NCBI GenBank assembly: GCA_039720395.1
Contig: CM077833.1
Location: 1,328,797 to 1,392,796, forward strand
DNA: 64,000 nt
Direction of reading: 5' to 3'
DNA from: Liquidambar formosana
Taxonomy: Eukaryota; Streptophyta; Magnoliopsida; Saxifragales; Altingiaceae
The position numbers and the translations under genes are program-made. Below, piece by piece: positions 58,300 through 64,000 of the stretch. The notes under the pieces are model-generated. The model ran no database searches. It saw only the letters and a program-made list of their open reading frames with translations, and was not told where the DNA came from. The first letter of the stretch is position 1, and the number at the start of each line of letters is the position of its first letter.

Positions 58300-60484
58300 T
58301 CAAAAACTCTACCAAAATTGTTTCCCTCTACAACTAATTGGCTATAACAAGGTTATAACAATGGGATTAATAAATTCCACTGAAAATGTCTAGGATTATT
58401 TCCATGCATCATTTAATTTGATTCTTGATCATTTTTGTATTGGAAACATATATAGAAGAGAAAACAGTTGTTTTAATGCGGCTAAACACTCTAAATCACA
58501 TCGTCAACAGGGAATGATTCCAATACAATCCCATGCAGCAAATTAGTGAAGGGAATTACTGCTTGAAAATAAAATGAAGAAACATTAAAGAAATTTATTT
58601 TCTTGTAGATGGGGTAGATAAAAGAAAATAAGGGCTGGTTTTGGGGCAAGGCGGGCCGCCTGGGGCCCCACATTTTGGCTCAAAAATGAAGGCCCCATTT
58701 TGGGACTAACCCTTGTAGTAGGTTTAATTTTTTTTTTTTTTTTTTTTTCCTAAAGAGAATGGTTATTGCAACCCTTAATTTTATTTGCACATTCCACTAA
58801 TTTTTATTTATCAATATTATACCAAAATATAAAAGGTTTTTATGAAAATTTGTTACGTAATTCACTAAAAACATAATTTTGAACAACTTAGCAGAAGAAA
58901 GTTTTTTCAAAATTTATCGTTTAAGTGAATTTTTTTGATCATTTACCGTCTTTGCTAATTTTAGGCCAAAAAGTCAACTTAAACGAAAAATTTTGTAAAA
59001 ACTTTCTTCTACAAAGTTGTTCAAAATGATGTTTTCTAGTGGATAGGATAGTTAATTTTCTTAAAACCTTTTATATTTTTCTAAAATCTTAATAAATTAA
59101 AATCAGTGGGATGTGCAAACAAACTTTATGTTTGTACGGGGAAAAAATAAATTGAGTATGGAGGGTCTCATTTTAAAAAGGGGGCTTCTATTGCCACCCA
59201 TGACTTGTTTTTCATCCCCAATTACTTTAAATTTTAAGGTTTTATGAAAAATATAAAAGATTTTCATAAAAGCTGATCACATAATCTACTAGAAAACATC
59301 ATTTTGAACAATTTTGTAGAAGAAAGTTTTTTAAAAATTTATCTTTTAAATGGACTTTATAACCATTTATATAACAACTACTGTAAATGGCCAAAAATTT
59401 CAGTTAAATAATAGATTTTGGAAAAACTTTATTCTACAAAATTGTTCAAAATGATGTTTTTCAATGGATAGCGCGTCCGATCTTTATAAAAATCTTTTAT
59501 AATTTTCATAAAACCTTAAAGTGTAAAATAAGTGGGGATGAAAAACAAGTCTTCAGGTGCCAATAGAGGCCCCCTTCTAAGAATTCGCCTAGGGGCCCAA
59601 AAATCTCAAAACCAGCCTAGAAGAAAATAATTTTTTTTTTTTGAACTACAACAAAACTTTATCTGAAAAATAGTATAGGTAAAATTAAAACCATTAGAAA
59701 ATTTAAGTGGAGAATTCAATAACGGCTGAAATAGGTAATGTAAGTACAAATTAATGTATAAAAAATAAAAAATAAATAAATAAAAATAAAACCTGATTAA
59801 CTTATTTATTTAGTTATTATTTTTCTCACAATAATATATCACAGTCAATTGCAATATATATATACATCTGTGTGCATGTGTGTGTGTGTGCATATATATC
59901 TTGCAAACTTAATTTAATGCCTAACATATAAACCAGTTAATTGGCAATATTATGTACCCTTCAACTAACTTAACTATATTCACAACACGTCAACACCCAA
60001 CAAATTTACACTGCAGGAGGTAAACTAAAGAAACTAGAGAAAGAGAAAGGAATCATTATACGCTTTGTGATTGGACACAGCGCCACACTAGGCAGCGTTC
60101 TTGATAAAGCAATCGATGCTGAGGAATCAGAAAACAAAGACTTCCTACGGCTGAAGCATGTAGAGGGCTACCATGAGCTCTCCACCAAGACCAGGTTGTA
60201 TTTCTCCACAGCAGCCTCAATCTGGGACGCAGAATTCTATGTTAAAGTGGACGATGATGTGCACCTAAACTTAGGTAAGTAGCTGTTACTATATATTTTT
60301 CATATATAGGTTATATATCCTAGTCAATAAAGAGAGATGCAAGTTGCTATTACATGTATATAGTTCAATGTTGAAATGAACGTACGTGTTTTATAGGAAT
60401 GCTGGTGAGTACCTTGTCACGATACCGATCTGAACCTAGAATCTATATTGGGTGCATGAAGTCGGGGCCAGTTCTTTCCCAAAA
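55885..60484 (+). CDS. Beta-1,3-galactosyltransferase (GT31), exons 1-5, 3' end off window
   Basis: Golgi type II membrane enzyme that transfers galactose in beta-1,3 linkage to glycoproteins or arabinogalactan proteins. Exons: 55885-56058, 57868-57932, 58054-58247, 60017-60274 and 60397-60484; all join in phase without stops. Exon 1 starts MRGKSVPGK and has a signal anchor ([16 protein letters not shown], residues 10-25). Exons 1-3 match the N-terminal DUF4094-type stem ([36 protein letters not shown]). The Galactosyl_T domain begins in exon 3 ([27 protein letters not shown]) and includes [22 protein letters not shown], the DDD metal-binding motif in [14 protein letters not shown], and [14 protein letters not shown]. 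The C-terminal exons are not found by 64000, so intron 5 exceeds 3.5 kb. I cannot assign the paralogue (B3GALT type). Confidence 0.93.
56059..57867 (+). other. Intron 1 of the galactosyltransferase gene
   Basis: 1.8 kb, AT-rich, bounded by GT and AG. Contains a short ATTGATTG-type repeat near 57512-57542. No element was recognised. Confidence 0.75.
58248..58294 (+). repeat. (TC)n microsatellite starting at the intron 3 donor site
   Basis: Exon 3 ends AGAG at 58247 and the intron begins GTCTCTCT. The dinucleotide run continues to 58294, so donor positions +3 to +6 are repeat sequence and not the usual AAGT. Read through, the frame encodes a Leu/Ser run and stops at 58393. Confidence 0.9.
58629..59619. 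mobile_element. Non-autonomous hAT-like element in intron 3
   Basis: Terminal repeats are AGGGCTGGTTTTGGGGC at the left and the complement of TAGGCTGGTTTTGAGATT at the right. Beside them lie GGGGCCCC and the complement of GGGCCCCTAGGCG. Flanks AAAGAAAA (58621-58628) and GAAGAAAA (59620-59627) form a near-perfect 8-bp target duplication. About 1 kb, no ORF. The interior consists of two related units (about 58800-59100 and 59228-59530), each an inverted repeat of its own. Confidence 0.7.
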
Positions 60485-60556
60485 GTAAGTCAATATTAAC
60501 TTTTTATTATTTAAAATGTATCCAATTGCAGGAAATGGGGAAATGTAGGGTTCTTC

Positions 60557-62196
60557 TGTAAGGAATTGATGTAGAAAAATACTATGATGCGGAACATAAT
60601 GATAAACAAAAATCATAATTCAATTCCTTAAACCCATGAATCTAATTGTGGTTCATACAAAACATAACCCTAACTAGAAGAAGGGTTAGAACACTTACAG
60701 TTGATTCAAGTCTTCAAAGTCCAAGCTTTGAATTTTTGGATAGCAATGATTGAGCAGCACAAGTGTCCTGCCTCCAACAGTATCCACACCTAGCAAAGGC
60801 CTTCAAACTTCTTTCTAATTTCTTTTATTGAATGCTAGAAGAGGAGAAGAAGAAAGAGAAAGAGAGAGAGCTTCCTCTAGGTTCGGCTAGGGCTTAGAGA
60901 AGAATGAATTAAGTGTGATACACATGCTAGTGTGTATATATAGCCACACCAAGGGGGTCGGCCATGAGGAGAGAGAATCCCATGTGGATTCTAACTTGTA
61001 ACTTCTCTAAATTACAATTTAACCTTTCCTTCTTATATCTAATACAAGTGTGGCCCTCTAGAACTTTTCTTATTCAATCTTGCCCTTTCTCTTATAGCTT
61101 TAAAGTCCCTTTTTGTATGATTAGTGTGTGACCCATTGGGTTCACATCATCAAGTAGTAGGAATAATACAAAGTGTGCACAATGAAACACTTTCCATTAA
61201 GGGTCTAATTGGAGCAACTTCCAATTCCCTAATTGATTATAACTTATTTATATCAATTAGGGCTTCTACTAACCATGAGTAACATCTACCAATGGCTCAT
61301 GGTGTGGTCCTTGATGAAGTGAATAAATATCGAACAAAGAATCCTTGAATTACAGCTTAATGTTACAATAACATCCTTCCATTTATACAATGTCTCTGAT
61401 TAAACTAATAGGACATAGAAGTCTGTCAAGTCCTTAGTTTAATACTTTATACTCATTCATGAATATCAGCTCATTGATGCACTATGAAAACTCCTTTCTG
61501 TAGTCATCTTACCATGGCCATAGAGTTTATGAGTTATATTATGAATGCTATGTAAGACATTTTCTCCCTTTTATTGAGAGTGTAGATTCCTTATTGATCA
61601 CTCACATGCCTTTATACATATATCAATAGGTCCAATGAACACATTTGTAAACCCCAAAGGATATCAAACTTCTAAAGCTATATGCATAAGACAACTATGG
61701 TGTCTCAGGTTTAAAGACTACTTGTACCACTACAATTATGAGAAACTGATTGACAGGTAGGTAAAACTCTATTCAGTTGATCTCATATTCTATGGTCACA
61801 TTCAGTGTACTTATTCATGTAATAGGCATCCACATGTTGGTTATAATGTCTGCACACAAATAGGTTAAGACTAGCTATCCTCCTATAGAAACAACTTAAC
61901 ATGTACTAGTCTTATTGTTCATTATTGTCCATCATAATGAACCTTCAATTAGGAATGATTTAGGAGTATAGTACAGAGATATATATACAGTCTCAAAATC
62001 ACAACTCATTGTAATTTCATATTCTCAACTCTAATTCTATGGACATATCATGTAAATATAAAGAATAAAATAAACACGACAGAAAAGACCTTTATTAAAT
62101 TAATAATAAATGTAATTAACAATAAATGAAATAAATTGATTGTTCATTATCCCTAAAGCATCATCTCCATGATTAGCTGTAGGGCATATAACTAAC
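60557..62196 (-). mobile_element. Solo LTR D of the A/B/C copia family, in intron 5
   Basis: Starts TGTAAGGAATTG, ends CATATAACTAACA, and aligns along its length to the A/B/C LTRs but is strongly diverged. Flanked by the 5-bp duplication TCTTC (60552-60556 and 62197-62201). No interior remains. It lies 72 bp after exon 5 of the galactosyltransferase gene. Confidence 0.92.
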
Positions 62197-62339
62197 ATCT
62201 TCTTGATGTGGCACATTTAGTTCCTGTCTAGGAACTATAATAGCTTATCTCTTTGTTCTTCAGTTTTTTTCTTTGTTTCCTATATACTTCGAAGCTTCTT
62301 GAATTAGTAACTTGTTAGTTGAAAATAGGTAGAAGGTCT

Positions 62340-63475
62340 TATTGTCATTTTATAGTTTTTGATCCTTCTAAAGAGATGAAAATGGGTGTGGTGTATTCCG
62401 AATACTTTACGAGGTCTCTTCTCTCGTTGGGTGACTCCTAGTAGAGGGGGAGTTTTTAAGCTTATTTGGGATTCTTTGTTTGATTTTGTGATGTGGTCAA
62501 TTTGGCTAGCTAGAAACGAATTAGTGTTCAATGAGAAGAGACTCTCTATCCTAGAGATTGTGCATCTGGCTATTGTGAGAACAACTATTTGGATCAAAGC
62601 CTTGAGAACTGAACTAGGCTACTCAGTTGTTGTTTTCCTTAGATCCATCGATGGTGTTAGATCTTTCCAGATCAGGTAAAAGAAATATAGGCAGCCTATA
62701 TTGTGGCTAGCTCCATCCCTTGGTTCTTTGAAGTTTAATGTGGACGGCTCCGCTAAGGGCAAGCTAGGACTTGGAAGAAAAGGAGCTGTTCTCATAAATG
62801 ACCTAGGTGCCATTCTCTATCTTTTCTCATCTCCTGTTGGCATTGCTGACTCAAATCTAGCTGAGTTGCTTGCCATCAGGGAAGCCCTAAGGATTTTCTC
62901 TTCATCAACTTGGGCTAGTTCCTATAACCTGATAATTGAATCAGACTCATCAGTTGCTATATCTTAGGTTAATTGCTTTGTTAGAATATGGAAATTCAAA
63001 TTTATCCTCAATGAGATCTCTACCTTTACCTTGCTTAGTCTGTGCAAGTCTGTTGAAGTACATCATGAGCCAAGGGAGGTGAATTGCATAGCGGACTAGA
63101 TGGCCAAAGGGGAGGGGGGGGTTATGTAGGTTCACTCTGTTTTTGGCTTGGTTGTAAGAAGTTTGCAATGCTTCTTTCGGGTGTGGTCTTTCTCTTGCTC
63201 CCCTCTGTTTTCCCTATTTCTCGGTTGCTTTTTCTTGCTTGCTGTTTTTTTTTTTTTTGGTTAATTTCTTGCTTGCTATTTAGTGGCTTGCTATGCACCA
63301 AGTTTGGGGTTTTTTTTATCCTCTTGCTTTGATAAGGGGTGTCTCTTTTCACTTGCTTGGTTTTTTTGGATGGCTGTTTGTGGGGTCCTATTTCTATGGT
63401 TTTGGTGTCTCTTGTACTCAATATCCTTTTTAATAATATAAATTTTCTATTGATGAAAAAAATAAAAATAAAGAG
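62340..63475 (+). pseudogene. LINE 3' fragment (RNase H domain), in intron 5
   Basis: Truncated non-LTR retrotransposon. It reads from the zinc-binding/linker part (IWDSLFDFVMWSIWLARNEL) into an RNase H domain (LKFNVDGSAKG, LAELLAIREALRIF, LIIESDSSVAIS, then VEVHHEPREVNCIAD). TAG stops interrupt at 62965 and near 63098, both where Trp is usual (AISW, ADWMAKG). It ends in T-rich sequence, ATTTTCTATTGATG and an A-rich tail at about 63475. The 5' part of the element, including RT, is absent. Confidence 0.85.
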
Positions 63476-63527
63476 GGTTGTTAGAAGTTGGTTAGTTTTT
63501 TCTCAGAATATTCTAGTTGTAACGACT

Positions 63528-64000
63528 TGTTAGAGAGCTAATTGCTCTATGATCCCTTTAAAATAAATATTCTCTTGACTTTTCCTTCACTTTCTATCAA
63601 TTGTCTCTCTTTCTTACGTTTTCTGGCTAGAACGTTTGATTTTCCTGGTGATTCTCACCATTTAGTATTAGAGCAAGGACTTCGAGCCCTATGGAGTGTC
63701 CATTCTTTGTCGTGACTTCAAGTGTTTACTAGATTTGATTGACTTGCTTAGGGTATTGCCTAAGATTGATAGAATACCAATAAGCAGTAGTAGAAGTTTC
63801 CTTCAGTTTCACAAATGTTGTTGTACAAATTTGATCAGGGTTCCAGCTTTTCTATGTTTGGTCGAAACTCTTTGCTTTCATTAGTCATCATCTAAATCAA
63901 GAGTTGATTGGTAGATGGTGAACCAATATGAGCCAAGCAATAGGAAAACCTATTGACCTCAACACTAGCCCTAATTAGAGTAGAATTGAGAGAGGTATGA
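63528..64000 (+). mobile_element. Possible short-LTR copia-like element, start only
   Basis: A candidate 133-bp LTR from TGTTAGAGAG (63528) to CTCACCA (63660) is followed by TAGTATTAGAGCAAGG. This matches the canonical TGGTATCAGAGC primer site with two transitions. The sequence after it is open for a short stretch but matches nothing I recognise. The partner LTR would lie right of the window. Confidence 0.4.

Noticed and set aside
63084..63533. Overlapping hydrophobic ORFs near the LINE end
   Set aside because: They arise from the T-rich 3' untranslated part of the LINE; the recognisable frame stops earlier.

Overview
The window is nuclear DNA of a flowering plant, most likely a eudicot with a repeat-rich genome. 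It is AT-rich, genes have GT/AG introns, retrotransposon primer sites match plant initiator tRNA-Met, and the only resident gene is a plant-type GT31 galactosyltransferase. About 85% of the window is one stack of transposons inserted into each other.

Layout, outermost first. (1) T is a Ty3/gypsy element of Tat type on the + strand. Its integrase end is at 31642-32882, two antisense plant-mobile-domain genes at 33434-36955, tandem arrays around 38452-38587 and 50589-51038, and a 3.0 kb 3' LTR at 51279-54310; its 5' half lies left of the window. (2) B, a Ty1/copia element on the - strand, is inserted in T's integrase; its visible part is 26530-31641. (3) A, a relative of B, appears inserted in B and fills 1-26529. 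(4) A 17.2 kb CACTA transposon (6513-23692, 3-bp target duplication AGG) is inserted in A. It carries decayed TNPD-like and TNPA-like transposase genes plus two captured host gene fragments: the 3' end of an unidentified gene and a 3-ketoacyl-CoA reductase fragment. (5) A Tourist-type MITE (8134-8536) sits in the CACTA element, and (6) an 89-bp tRNA-like SINE sits in the MITE. A second branch in T is a gypsy solo LTR (38588-50583), split by a complete copia element C (38761-48468), a sister of A with almost identical LTRs.

From 54311 the host sequence resumes. It contains a SINE and complementary CT/GA microsatellites, then the first five exons of a beta-1,3-galactosyltransferase gene (55885-60484, continuing off the window). 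Its introns hold a hAT-like element with two long internal palindromes, a solo LTR of the A/B/C family, a LINE 3' fragment and the start of a short-LTR copia-like element.

Most notable observations: three hairpins in A, B and C that share one 17-nt loop with a palindromic hexamer but have unrelated stems (a possible RNA dimerisation or packaging signal of a defective family that still moved recently); palindromic GC islands that occur upstream of both antisense genes of T and upstream of the TATA box of its own LTR; and a (TC)n run that begins at the 5' splice site of intron 3 of the galactosyltransferase gene. All coding parts of the mobile elements are broken; many stops are TAG where the family has Trp, as expected from cytosine deamination. 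Comparisons were made by eye.
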